A DNA stretch of 64,000 nt from Streptomyces mobaraensis NBRC 13819 = DSM 40847 (GTDB lineage Bacteria > Actinomycetota > Actinomycetes > Streptomycetales > Streptomycetaceae), in assembly GCF_017916255.1 (NCBI RefSeq), contig NZ_CP072827.1, positions 2,728,001 to 2,792,000 of the forward strand, written 5' to 3'. A program made the translations under genes and the position numbers. The notes under the pieces are model-generated. The model ran no database searches. It saw nothing but the letters and a program-made list of their open reading frames with translations, and was not told the DNA's origin. This document shows positions 16,679 to 24,796 of this stretch, piece by piece; the first letter of the stretch is position 1, and each line of letters starts with the position of its first letter.

Positions 16679-18237
16679 TCACCTCCCTCGCCCGCCTGGA
16701 GGCGCTGCGCGCCGGCCACGCCCGCCCCCTGGCCACCGTCCGCCACCGGCACCTGTCGGACCGCCCGCTCGTCCTCGTCCCGCTCACCACCGCCGGTGAG
16801 ACGGGCGCGCCCCTCGGCGCCCTCGTCGGCACCGACCGCGACGCACCCCGCCTGCTGACGGTGCCTCAGCCGCGCGACCGCGCACTGCGATTCGCGTTCC
16901 TGGCCGAGCTCGCCGAGGCCGTCCTGCCGTACGTCGAGGGGTACGCGGACGACACGGTCGCCGAGGAGCGCAAGGAGACCGACCCGGCGACCGGCCGCCG
17001 GACGACCGTCGAGGCCGAGCTGTGCGCGGACGCCCCGCAGCTGCTGGTGCCCGGCCCGGCCGCGGTCGAGTACGTCCGGCTGCTCGGCCGGTCCATGCGC
17101 TTCCGGCGCACCGCCGAGGAGGATCCGGCCGCCGACTGGCCGGCGCCGCCCCGCGTCCCGCTGCTCGGCCGCTGGCTCACCCACTACGGGGAGCGCGCCC
17201 GCCTCCCCGGCGCCGCCCTCCTGCTGTCGATGACCGAGCTGCTCTCCCGGCACTGGGCCACCGGCCAGAGCCACCTGGAGGACCAGCACCTCGGCGCGCT
17301 GCTCGCCTGGATCGACCCGCCCGAGGGCAGCACCGGGCCGGAGGCGGCCCGCGCCGCCGAGCTGGCGCGCGACGCCGACGGCCTGCTGCTCCACCCGCCC
17401 GCCGGCCCCGCGACCGACCCCGCCTTCGACAACAAGCTGCTGGCCCCCGCCATCGCCCGCTACGACCGGGCCCGCACGGCGGTCCTGGAGACCGGCCGGG
17501 GCCACGCCGAGCTGCGCGCCGCCGACACCGCGATCCGCACGCTGCTCCTCTCCCAGCTGCGGCCCACCTGGGACGCCGTCTGGCGCGGCGTCGACCTGCT
17601 GCGCGCCCTCCCCGAGGGCGCCTCGGTCGCCGAGCGCTGGAAGCGCGACCGCTGGTCGTACACCGGCCACCGGGACCGGCTGCGGGCCGGCGAGCCGCCG
17701 CAGCCGCGCCGGGACGACGCGGTCACCGCCGCGCGGAAGCTCGCCGCCCGGGAGACCGCGCAGGCCCGGCTGGACGCCCAGGAGGCGCTGGACGACCCGC
17801 TGGTCATGGCCGGGCGGCGGCTGGCCGGCGAGGCGTTCGCCGGGGAGGTCACCGAGGTCGTCATGGCCCTCTCGGAGGCGAAGGTGCCGCGCCCGCGCCC
17901 GCTGGTCACCGTCCGTACGGACGACGCGCCGCTGCTGGAGGAGGGCGCGCGGGTGCACCGGGTACTGGCCGACGGACGGTCGCAGCCGGCCGAGTTCGTG
18001 GCGGCCGGCCCGGCCGGACTGACGGTCCGGCTGACCGGCGGCATGGGCCGCGGCAAAGTCCCCGACGAGGGGACGGTGCCCGCGCCGGGCGACCGGGTGT
18101 GCTGGACGCTGTTCGAGCACGCGCCCAGGGGCGGCCCCGAGCTGCCCGAGCCCGAGCACACCCCTTGGACCCACGGCGGGCCGCCCGGCGGTCAGGCGGA
18201 GGAGCCCGATCCGGTGACCGCGGAGGACCTGTTGTGA
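16669..18237 (+). CDS. Unknown protein linking the nuclease and helicase genes
   Basis: A 522-residue protein from GTG 16669 with GGAGG before it, overlapping the nuclease stop. I recognise no family. Residues about 1-250 are mixed (VRHRHLSDRPLVLVPL, RFAFLAELAEAVLPYVEGY, GRWLTHYGERARLPGAALL); 250-405 are helical and charged, with KRDRWSYTGHRDRL. Residues about 405-495 look like a beta-rich module (PLVTVRTDDAPLLEEGARVHRV, AGLTVRLTGGMGRGKV, GDRVCWTLFEHAP). The downstream helicase lacks the 1B beta-barrel that normally precedes motif I in Upf1/Dna2 helicases, so this module could supply it in trans. That is inference from position and predicted strands. It overlaps the helicase start by 4 nt. 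Confidence 0.8.
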   Translation: MSLITSLARLEALRAGHARPLATVRHRHLSDRPLVLVPLTTAGETGAPLGALVGTDRDAPRLLTVPQPRDRALRFAFLAELAEAVLPYVEGYADDTVAEERKETDPATGRRTTVEAELCADAPQLLVPGPAAVEYVRLLGRSMRFRRTAEEDPAADWPAPPRVPLLGRWLTHYGERARLPGAALLLSMTELLSRHWATGQSHLEDQHLGALLAWIDPPEGSTGPEAARAAELARDADGLLLHPPAGPATDPAFDNKLLAPAIARYDRARTAVLETGRGHAELRAADTAIRTLLLSQLRPTWDAVWRGVDLLRALPEGASVAERWKRDRWSYTGHRDRLRAGEPPQPRRDDAVTAARKLAARETAQARLDAQEALDDPLVMAGRRLAGEAFAGEVTEVVMALSEAKVPRPRPLVTVRTDDAPLLEEGARVHRVLADGRSQPAEFVAAGPAGLTVRLTGGMGRGKVPDEGTVPAPGDRVCWTLFEHAPRGGPELPEPEHTPWTHGGPPGGQAEEPDPVTAEDLL

Positions 18238-19637
18238 CCCAGGAGTGTGCTGTGGCTGAGAAAGCGATCCCGGCCCCCGCCGGGCCGGGGCGGGCGTCCC
18301 GCACCGTCGCCCCCTCCGTGGCCGCCGCCGCGGCCACGGACGCCATCCTGCGCGACACGCTGGACGGCCGGCACCGCGGCGTCGTCGTCGACTCGCCGCC
18401 CGGTGCCGGCAAGTCGACGCTGGTCGTCCGCGCCGCCCTGGAGCTGGCCCGGGCGGGCCGGCCGCTGATGGTCGTCGCGCAGACCAACGCCCAGGTGGAC
18501 GACCTGGTGCTGCGGCTGGCCGAGCAGGACGCCGACCTGCCGGTCGGCCGGCTGCACAGCAGCGATCCGCGGCCCTACGACCCGGCGCTGGACGGGCTCG
18601 ACCAGGTCGTCACGTCGACGAAGGCCGCGGATCTCGCCGGTCTCGACGTGGTCGTCTCCACCGCCGCGAAGTGGGCGCACACCAAGGTGACCGAGCCCTG
18701 GGGCCAGGCGATCGTCGACGAGGCGTACCAGATGCGCTCGGACGCGCTGCTGGCCGTGGCGGGCCTGTTCGACCGGGCCCTGTTCGTCGGCGACCCGGGC
18801 CAGCTGGATCCGTTCAGCGTGGTGGGCGCCGAGGGGACGGCGCAGTGGGCGGGCCTGTCGTACGACCCGTCGGTGAGCGCGGTGAGCACGCTCCTCGCCC
18901 ACAATCCCGGGCTGCCGCAGCACCGGCTGCCGGTGTCCTGGCGGCTCCCGGCGTCCGCCGCCCGCCTGGTGTCGGACGCGTTCTACCCGTACACCCGCTT
19001 CCGCAGCGGCACCGACCATGGCGACCGCCTGATGTCCTTCGGCGTCCGCCAGGACGGGTCGGCGGTGGACCGGGTGCTGGACGAGGCCGCCGCGTCCGGC
19101 TGGGGGCTGCTGGAGTTGCCCGAGCGGCACGTGCCGCGCACGGACCCGGAGGCGGTCGAGGCGGTGGCCCTGGTGGTGCGCCGGACGCTCGACCGCGGCG
19201 CGGCCGTGACCAGCGAGCGCTCCCCCGGCCCCGTACCGCTCACCGCCGCCCGGATCGCGGTGGGCACCGCCCACCGGGACCAGGCGGCGGCCGTCCGCGC
19301 GGCGCTCGCGGGGCACGGGGTGAGCGGTGTGACGGTGGATACGGCCAACCGGCTCCAGGGCCGCGAGTTCGACGTCACCGTCGTCCTGCACCCGCTCTCG
19401 GGCCGTCCCGACGCCACCGCCTTCCACCTGGAGACCGGCCGCCTCTGCGTCCTGGCCTCGCGCCACCGGCACGCCTGCGTGGTGGTCTGCCGCGCGGGCG
19501 TGGACCGGCTGCTGGACGAACACCCGTCGACGGAGCCGGTGCGGCTGGGTGTCGCGGTGAAGTTCCCTGACGGGTGGGAGGCGAACTTCGCGGTGCTGAC
19601 GCATCTGAACGAGCACCGGGTCCGGTGGCGGCCTTGA
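18234..19637 (+). CDS. SF1B (Upf1/Dna2-type) helicase/AAA ATPase
   Basis: A 467-residue ATP-dependent helicase from GTG 18234, which overlaps the upstream stop (GTGA) and has GGAGG 7 nt before it. Motifs: PPGAGKST (Walker A, about 55-62), VAQTNAQVDDLVL (motif Ia, Upf1-like), IVDEAYQM (Walker B, 160-167), GDPGQLDP (motif III, 186-193), SWRLP (motif IV, 235-239), ANRLQGREFDVTVV (motif V) and LASRHRHA (motif VI). Only about 50 residues precede motif I, so the usual N-terminal barrel is missing. The C-terminal 22 residues and the stop are encoded by the first unit of a 140-bp tandem repeat. Cassette order nuclease, unknown, helicase resembles a split Dna2. Confidence 0.88.
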   Translation: MTQECAVAEKAIPAPAGPGRASRTVAPSVAAAAATDAILRDTLDGRHRGVVVDSPPGAGKSTLVVRAALELARAGRPLMVVAQTNAQVDDLVLRLAEQDADLPVGRLHSSDPRPYDPALDGLDQVVTSTKAADLAGLDVVVSTAAKWAHTKVTEPWGQAIVDEAYQMRSDALLAVAGLFDRALFVGDPGQLDPFSVVGAEGTAQWAGLSYDPSVSAVSTLLAHNPGLPQHRLPVSWRLPASAARLVSDAFYPYTRFRSGTDHGDRLMSFGVRQDGSAVDRVLDEAAASGWGLLELPERHVPRTDPEAVEAVALVVRRTLDRGAAVTSERSPGPVPLTAARIAVGTAHRDQAAAVRAALAGHGVSGVTVDTANRLQGREFDVTVVLHPLSGRPDATAFHLETGRLCVLASRHRHACVVVCRAGVDRLLDEHPSTEPVRLGVAVKFPDGWEANFAVLTHLNEHRVRWRP

Positions 19638-19918
19638 CCACCGCCCCGGCACCCGCCCGCCGGACACCGTCCGGCACGCCGCCGGAGGCGGCCGGTGATC
19701 ACAGCCCTGACGGGTGGGAGGCGAACTTCGCGGTGCTGACGCATCTGAACGAGCACCGGGTCCGGTGGCGGCCTTGACCACCGCCCCGGCACCCGCCCGC
19801 CGGACACCGTCCGGCACGCCGTCGGAGGCGGCCGGTGATCACAGCCCTGACGGGTGGGAGGCGAACTTCGCGGTGCTCACCCACCTGAACGAGCACCGGG
19901 TCCGGTGGCGGCCCTGAT
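19565..19918 (+). repeat. 140-bp tandem repeat carrying the helicase C-terminal coding end
   Basis: Unit 1 is 19565-19704, unit 2 is 19705-19844 and a partial unit 3 is 19845-19918. Units 1 and 2 differ at one base. Each starts CCCTGACGGGTGGGAGG and encodes the 22-residue helicase tail plus a stop codon. Unit 3 has four changes in its coding portion, all synonymous, and then loses similarity after the stop. Because 140 is not a multiple of 3, units 2 and 3 are out of frame with the helicase. Confidence 0.92.
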
Positions 19919-19999
19919 GCGGCAGGGCCGCGGGAGGCGGGCCCCCTTGCGCGCGGCGCGACAATGGATGGCGGCGCAGACGATCCTGGAGGTATGTAC

Positions 20000-20371
20000 A
20001 TGTGCGAGTGCGAGCCGAAACAGGCTCCCGGTCCGGGCGGTGGCGCGGCCCCCCGCCGCAGGCCCGCGCCGCTGCTCTTCGAGCCGCCCGAGGCCGTCTC
20101 GGAGGCCGAGCACTTCTTCGACCTCGAGTCGATCGAGGACCCGCGCGAACTGCTGGCCCGCTCGACCGAGCTGGCCCTGGCCTTCCGCGCGGCGGCCGAC
20201 CGCGCGATCGAGTTCCAGGCCGTGGCGGCGGCCCAGCTCGCCGACCCTCGGCGGTTCGACCGGCTGCCCACCGCCGTGATCGCGGAGCGCGCCGAGTGGA
20301 GCGAGGACTACGCCAAGAAGATGGTGGAGTTCGGCCGTGAGCTGCTGCGCAGCGGCAGAACGGCCGACTGA
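20000..20371 (+). CDS. Hypothetical protein, helical
   Basis: A protein of about 123 residues. ATG 20000 is spaced 7 nt from GGAGG, whereas ATG 19994 is only 1 nt away. N-terminal MCECEPKQ has two cysteines, then a Pro/Arg-rich linker. The rest is a helical region (AEHFFDLESIEDPRELL, ELALAFRAAADRAIEFQAVAAAQL, WSEDYAKKMVEFGRELL). No domain recognised. It is not obviously part of the nuclease-helicase operon because the repeat array intervenes. Confidence 0.7.
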   Translation: MCECEPKQAPGPGGGAAPRRRPAPLLFEPPEAVSEAEHFFDLESIEDPRELLARSTELALAFRAAADRAIEFQAVAAAQLADPRRFDRLPTAVIAERAEWSEDYAKKMVEFGRELLRSGRTAD

Positions 20372-20528
20372 GCCCGCCCCGGCGGCCCCTCGCCGCACAC
20401 CCGGCCCATGACCTGACTCATGGGCCGTTGGCATATGCGGCGCACAACCTAGCGCACCCCGTCCCGCGCTGTCCCGAATTCACGGAACTGCCGCCACCCG
20501 CCCCCGGCCGCGAGCCGACCATGAGGGC

Positions 20529-21110
20529 ATGGACACCAGCCCACGCGTTCCGTACCCCACCCGCCTCCCGCAGCCGACCGTCGTCTGCGAGCCGGTCCGG
20601 CCCGCCGGTGCGGAGTGGCTGGCCTCGGCCAGTCCGCTCCCCCGCAGCGTGCTGGCCCTGTGGGCGGCCGACCCGCGGACGACGCTCCTGCTGCCGTGCG
20701 GGCGGGCCTTCGACGTGATCGGCGTCCCGTCGCTGTTCGGCCGCCGGATGCTGGACCGGCTCTGGTCGGACGGGCCCGGTTCCGGGCCGGTCGCGGCCCA
20801 GCAGGGCCGGCTGCTGCTGTTCGCGGCACCCGGCACGGCCCAGCGGCTGCCGGCGCTGCTGCGCTGGGAGGAGTGGGCCCGGGCCGTCCCGCCGCTGCTG
20901 TGCCTGGGCACGGGCGACGCGGTGACGGTGCCCCCGCCGTACCCCCCGGACGGGACGGAGCCGGTCCCGCCGGCCTCGCGCTGGGTGGTCGCCCCGGACG
21001 TCCGGCACCCCTGGCTGCCGGGGCCCGACGTCCTGCTCTGGTCCTGCGTCCGTACCGCCCGCGCCGGGCTCAAACATACGGATTTTCTTTCCACCGGATC
21101 AGGGTGCTAG
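20529..21110 (+). CDS. Small protein resembling prim-pol (bifunctional DNA primase/polymerase N-terminal) proteins
   Basis: A 193-residue protein; ATG 20529 follows GAGGGC. The segment LLLPCGRAFDVIGVPSLFGRRMLDRL and the later GRLLLFAAPGTAQRLPALLRWEEWA match a short actinobacterial protein type that I recall being annotated with the prim-pol N-terminal domain. I do not see the metal-binding Asp pair of an active primase, so it may be a degenerate, non-catalytic relative. It ends 18 bp before tRNA-Lys. Close placement downstream of the nuclease-helicase cassette is suggestive but not evidence of joint action. Confidence 0.6.
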   Translation: MDTSPRVPYPTRLPQPTVVCEPVRPAGAEWLASASPLPRSVLALWAADPRTTLLLPCGRAFDVIGVPSLFGRRMLDRLWSDGPGSGPVAAQQGRLLLFAAPGTAQRLPALLRWEEWARAVPPLLCLGTGDAVTVPPPYPPDGTEPVPPASRWVVAPDVRHPWLPGPDVLLWSCVRTARAGLKHTDFLSTGSGC

Positions 21111-21128
21111 AGTCTTCTCTGTCAGCAG

Positions 21129-21202
21129 GCGCCGCTAGCTCAGTTGGTTAGAGCAGCTGACTCTTAATCAGCGGGTCCGGGGTTCGAGTCCCTGGCGGCG
21201 CA
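21129..21202 (+). tRNA. tRNA-Lys (anticodon CTT), copy 1
   Basis: Acceptor GCGCCGC/GCGGCGC, anticodon stem GCTGA/TCAGC with loop CTCTTAA, T-arm with GGTTCGAGTCC, discriminator A, no CCA. Identical to the copies at 27062 and 30626. TAGAGT at 21111-21116 is a candidate -10; the flank TTCTCTGTCAGCAG is shared with copy 3. Confidence 0.96.
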
Positions 21203-21212
21203 CAGACAGAGG

Positions 21213-21243
21213 AAGCCCCTCCACTTCGGTGGAGGGGCTTTTT
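21213..21243 (+). terminator. Terminator of tRNA-Lys copy 1
   Basis: AAGCCCCTCCAC-TTCG-GTGGAGGGGCTT followed by TTT: a 12-bp stem with a UUCG-type loop and a short T-run, an unusually classical terminator for this genome. It may also limit read-through from the convergent protease gene. Confidence 0.93.
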
Positions 21244-21270
21244 CGTGCCCCGACACCCCTGGCCGGGGAC

Positions 21271-22506
21271 TCACTCCCGGCTGACCCGGACCGTCCACGC
21301 CCCGTCCGCGGCCCGCCCCCGTACCGCCACCCGGATGCCGCCCTCCGCCACGGTCAGGGACTCCCCGACCCCGAGCGGGGCGTCGGCCAGCGGCGGGTAG
21401 ACGGCCTCCCCGGGGCAGGCCAGGGTGCCGGGGTGGCCGTCCACCACCTGTACGGGCCCGCCGCCGGACGGCGTCTCACTGTCCACCCGGTAGACCAGCA
21501 CGCCCTCGGTGCAGGTGGCGGCGTCGTTGCCGGTCGCGGTCCGGGCCTCGACCACGACGGCGCTGGCGGCGCCGGTCCTGGCCACCACCAGCCGGGTCCG
21601 GGCGTCCCCCGGCCGCATCGGGGCCTCCAGCGGCTGGATGGTGTGCACGGCGCCGCCCCGGCCGAGGACGCAGTCCACCTGCCGGGCGTCGAGCCAGCCC
21701 AGCTTCCACTTGTGCCAGCCGAAGGGGTCGGCGGCCAGCCCGAACTGACTGCCCATGAGGTCCCAGTCGCCGACGTGGGTGTCCCAGTCGCCCTTGCCCT
21801 CGGACGGCCGGTGGTAGAGGTCGGGCAGGTCCAGGACGTGCCCGGTCTCATGGGCGAGGACGTTCCGGTCGGGCGGGTGGTGCTCGAAGACGGTGACGAC
21901 CCGGCGCAGCTCGGCGCCGTCGACCTCCAGCGGGCGCTCCAGGTTGACGACCTTGGTGGCGTCGGAGTCCACCCCGGGGGCGTCCGGGTCGGCGACCAGG
22001 TAGACGAGCCCGTAGCGGCCGAAGTCCACGGCGCCGCGCGCGGCGGTGATGGCGTCCCGCAGATAGGCGGTGCGCAGCTCGCCGTCCCAGTCGCGCTGTA
22101 TCCGGTACGCGGTGGAGGGCCGGGGCATCCGGAACCACCGGTCCACGGAGTGGGCGCGGACGGAGAACCGGCCGTAGGAGGCCCGTTCGAAGAACCGGGA
22201 GGTGCCGGGGAAGTGGTCCGCCATGAGCTGGGCGGGGGTGGCGACCGGCCGGGAGTCCGGGAACGAGAGGAAGACCATCACCGCGTCCAGCCGGCCGAGG
22301 GGGCGCGGGTAGGACGGGTTCCAGGTGTCCAGCCCCTCGGAGTGGTGGGCGTCGCTGCGGGGCAACGCGCAGGGGCCTCCTGGCCCGACGGCCCGGGCGG
22401 GGTTCGCGACCAGGGTCGCGGCGATGGCGCACAGGCAGGTCAGGACCGCCCAGAGCCGGCGCAGCCCGGACCGTTCCACCCCCATGGGTGTCTGCGGACG
22501 CACCAC
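21271..22506 (-). CDS. Secreted M6-family metalloprotease (immune-inhibitor A-like)
   Basis: A 411-residue exported zinc protease. Start GTG 22506 follows GGGAGGT by 4-5 nt. The N-terminus (GLRRLWAVLTCLCAIAATLVA, ending NPARA) is a signal peptide. The active site is HETGH with Asp229 (AHETGHVLDLPDLY), the M6 zinc-binding pattern; GDWDLMGS is the methionine-turn-like motif of the family. The C-terminal half is a beta-rich region (TRLVVARTGAASAVVVEART, GVLVYRVDSETPSGG). Likely degrades extracellular protein. It is convergent with tRNA-Lys copy 1. Confidence 0.9.
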   Translation of the reverse strand: MVRPQTPMGVERSGLRRLWAVLTCLCAIAATLVANPARAVGPGGPCALPRSDAHHSEGLDTWNPSYPRPLGRLDAVMVFLSFPDSRPVATPAQLMADHFPGTSRFFERASYGRFSVRAHSVDRWFRMPRPSTAYRIQRDWDGELRTAYLRDAITAARGAVDFGRYGLVYLVADPDAPGVDSDATKVVNLERPLEVDGAELRRVVTVFEHHPPDRNVLAHETGHVLDLPDLYHRPSEGKGDWDTHVGDWDLMGSQFGLAADPFGWHKWKLGWLDARQVDCVLGRGGAVHTIQPLEAPMRPGDARTRLVVARTGAASAVVVEARTATGNDAATCTEGVLVYRVDSETPSGGGPVQVVDGHPGTLACPGEAVYPPLADAPLGVGESLTVAEGGIRVAVRGRAADGAWTVRVSRE

Positions 22507-22901
22507 GTCGACCTCCCGGGACGGAATCGGGACACCTCTCCCACCCTCAGGCGGTTTGCGGTGTTATGCCCTGTTCCGGTCCCCCGGTCGAGTGACTAGG
22601 CCGACTTCTGGGTACATCACACTCAGTCACGGACGGTCAATCGAGATGCCATCGATATGCACGCCCATGCAGCCTCGGCCCCGAGCGGGCATGGACGTAC
22701 AGAAACGGTCGAATCCAGGGTCGCGGCTCCCCTGCTCAAGACCCGGCCGCTGGAACGGGCCCCGTACGAGCCCTATGATCGCCACATTTGCAGCATGGAT
22801 TGCCTCAACCGGCGGCCCAATGCCGTCAATTCGACCACGCGTACGAGACTCATGAAAGCCGCACGAGACGGTGCGGAACGATTGCCACGCGGGAGCGAGC
22901 G
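22507..22901. promoter_or_regulatory. Divergent regulatory region of the protease gene and cdgA
   Basis: A 395-bp non-coding, GC-poorer stretch. It carries AGTGA at 22591-22595 and TCAC at 22617-22620 and 22627-22630, resembling BldD half-sites (AGTGA-n-TCAC), but with 21 bp or more between the arms. BldD is known to control cdgA in S. coelicolor, so these half-sites are worth testing. No RNA gene seen. Confidence 0.45.
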
Positions 22902-24662
22902 GTGAGCGGAACCCTCGACGGCCAGGGCGGCGCGCCGGGTGCGGCGGCGCCTGTCGTCACACAACGTCACGTCAACGCGGACGATTTCCGCGCTGCCTTC
23001 CGGGCGGCGCACCTCGGGATGGCCGTCGTCGGGGCCGACGGCCTGGTGCGCGTCGCCAACGACGCCCTCGGGGCGCTGCTGGGCACCGACCCCGCCCGGC
23101 TGGAGGGCTGTCCCGCGGCCGAGTTCACCGGGCTGCGCGAGGACTCCCGCACCTGGAACGCGTACCGGGAAGTGCTGCTCGGCCGCCGGGCCCGGCTCAA
23201 CTGCACGCGCAGGCTGCGGCGTCCCGGCGGCCGGGCGGTGTGGGCCGAGGTGGCCGTCACCCCGCTGCCGGGCGGGCGCGACGCCCTGCTGTCCGTCGCC
23301 GACATCAGCGAGCGGCGGGACCTGCGCGCCCGGCTGCGGCACTTGCGGATGCACGATCCCGTGACCCGGCTGCCCAACCGCAGCCTGTTCTTCGAGCGGC
23401 TGGCGGCCGCGCTGGCCGCCGCGGAGGAGGACGAGGACGCCCGGATCGGCCTGTGCTACCTGGATCTCGACGGGTTCAAGGCCGTCAACGACACCCTCGG
23501 CCACCGCGCCGGCGACCGGCTGCTCTGCGCGGTGGCCCGCCGGCTGCGCGACTGCGCCGCGGAGGGCGGCCACCTGGTGGCCCGGCTGGGCGGCGACGAG
23601 TTCGCGCTGCTCGTGGAGGAGTCGGCCGGCACCGAGCAGCTCGTCGCGCTCGCCACCGCCGTACTGGCCGCGCTCCAGCGGCCGTTCGAGGTGAACGGGC
23701 AACGGCTGGCGGTCTCGGCGAGCATCGGCGTCGTAGAGCGCCCGGCGGCCGGGACCCACGCGACCGAGCTGATGCAGGCCGCGGACACCACCCTGTACTG
23801 GGCGAAGGCGGACGGCAAGGCGCGCTGGGCGCTCTTCGACCCGGAGCGCAACGCCCACCGGATGACCCGGCAGGCGCTCTCCAGCACGCTCCGACCGGCC
23901 GTGGACCGGGGCGAGTTCGTCCTCCAGTACCAGCCGCTGGTCGGTCTGGGCGACGGGGTCGTCCGCGGGGTGGAGGCGCTGGTGCGCTGGCACCACCCGC
24001 AGTTCGGCACGCTCGCGCCGAATCGGTTCATCGGGCTGGCCGAGGAGACCGGTGCGATCGTGCCGCTCGGCCGCTGGGTGCTGGAGACCGCCTGCCGCCA
24101 GGCTCGCCGCTGGCAACTGGAACGGCCCGACGAACCGCTCGTCGTCAGCGTCAATGTGGCGGTCCGTCAGGTGTGGGACTCGGACCTGGTGGCGGACGTG
24201 GCGGCCATCCTCGCCGAGACGGGGCTGCCGCCGCGCCTGCTCCAACTGGAGCTGACGGAATCGGCGGTGATGGGCTCGGCGGGCCGGCCGCTCCAGCAAC
24301 TGCGGCGGCTGAGCGACATGGGCGTCGCCATCGCCATCGACGACTTCGGCACCGGCTACTCCAACCTCTCCTACCTCAGCAGACTCCCGGTCTCCACGCT
24401 GAAGCTGGACGGCTCGTTCGTCCACGGCTTCCGCACCGACGAGCCGCCGAACCCGGCGGACGAGACGATCGTCGAGGCCCTGGTGCAACTGGCGCACCGG
24501 CTGGGACTGACGGTGACCGCGGAGTGCGTGGAGAACGCGGAACAGGCGGAACGGCTGGGACGGATCGGCTGCGACACCGGGCAGGGCTGGTTCTACTCCC
24601 GCCCGGTGGGCGCGGAGCGGATCTCCGCGCTGCTGGGGGTGGGGGCGCGAGCGGCGGTGTGA
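22902..24662 (+). CDS. cdgA: CdgA-like PAS-GGDEF-EAL c-di-GMP turnover protein
   Basis: A 586-residue cytoplasmic protein; GTG 22902 has GGGAGCGAG before it. A PAS-like domain occupies about 28-140 (MAVVGADGLVRVANDALG). The GGDEF domain is intact: CYLDLDGFKAVNDTLGHRAGD and RLGGDEFALL (GGDEF at 230-234). The EAL domain is also intact: EALVRW (358-360), NVAVRQ, ELTESAVM, AIDDFGTGYSNL, LKLDGSFV and ECVENAEQ. Both synthesis and breakdown of c-di-GMP are therefore possible. The RxxD inhibitory site normally just before GGDEF is not visible. Its position suggests the orthologue of S. coelicolor CdgA (SCO2817), a BldD target; that assignment is from memory of synteny. Confidence 0.88.
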   Translation: MSGTLDGQGGAPGAAAPVVTQRHVNADDFRAAFRAAHLGMAVVGADGLVRVANDALGALLGTDPARLEGCPAAEFTGLREDSRTWNAYREVLLGRRARLNCTRRLRRPGGRAVWAEVAVTPLPGGRDALLSVADISERRDLRARLRHLRMHDPVTRLPNRSLFFERLAAALAAAEEDEDARIGLCYLDLDGFKAVNDTLGHRAGDRLLCAVARRLRDCAAEGGHLVARLGGDEFALLVEESAGTEQLVALATAVLAALQRPFEVNGQRLAVSASIGVVERPAAGTHATELMQAADTTLYWAKADGKARWALFDPERNAHRMTRQALSSTLRPAVDRGEFVLQYQPLVGLGDGVVRGVEALVRWHHPQFGTLAPNRFIGLAEETGAIVPLGRWVLETACRQARRWQLERPDEPLVVSVNVAVRQVWDSDLVADVAAILAETGLPPRLLQLELTESAVMGSAGRPLQQLRRLSDMGVAIAIDDFGTGYSNLSYLSRLPVSTLKLDGSFVHGFRTDEPPNPADETIVEALVQLAHRLGLTVTAECVENAEQAERLGRIGCDTGQGWFYSRPVGAERISALLGVGARAAV

Positions 24663-24796
24663 ACCGCGCGCGGCGCGCTCGAGGCGCCCCTCGACGCCCG
24701 AGCCACGCGCCGGCGTACGCCGATGCGGTACGGTCGCCACCCGCCCGCCCTGGCCGGTGTGCGCCGAGCGGGCCGGCCGGCCCGGCCGCAGCGCCC

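Noticed and set aside
15928..18174. Long antisense frame over the nuclease and unknown genes
   Set aside because: Shadow of the real genes; no Shine-Dalgarno sequence, low-complexity translation.
19565..19918. CRISPR-like array
   Set aside because: Three units, 140 bp each, with no unique spacers; each unit carries a coding end and stop.
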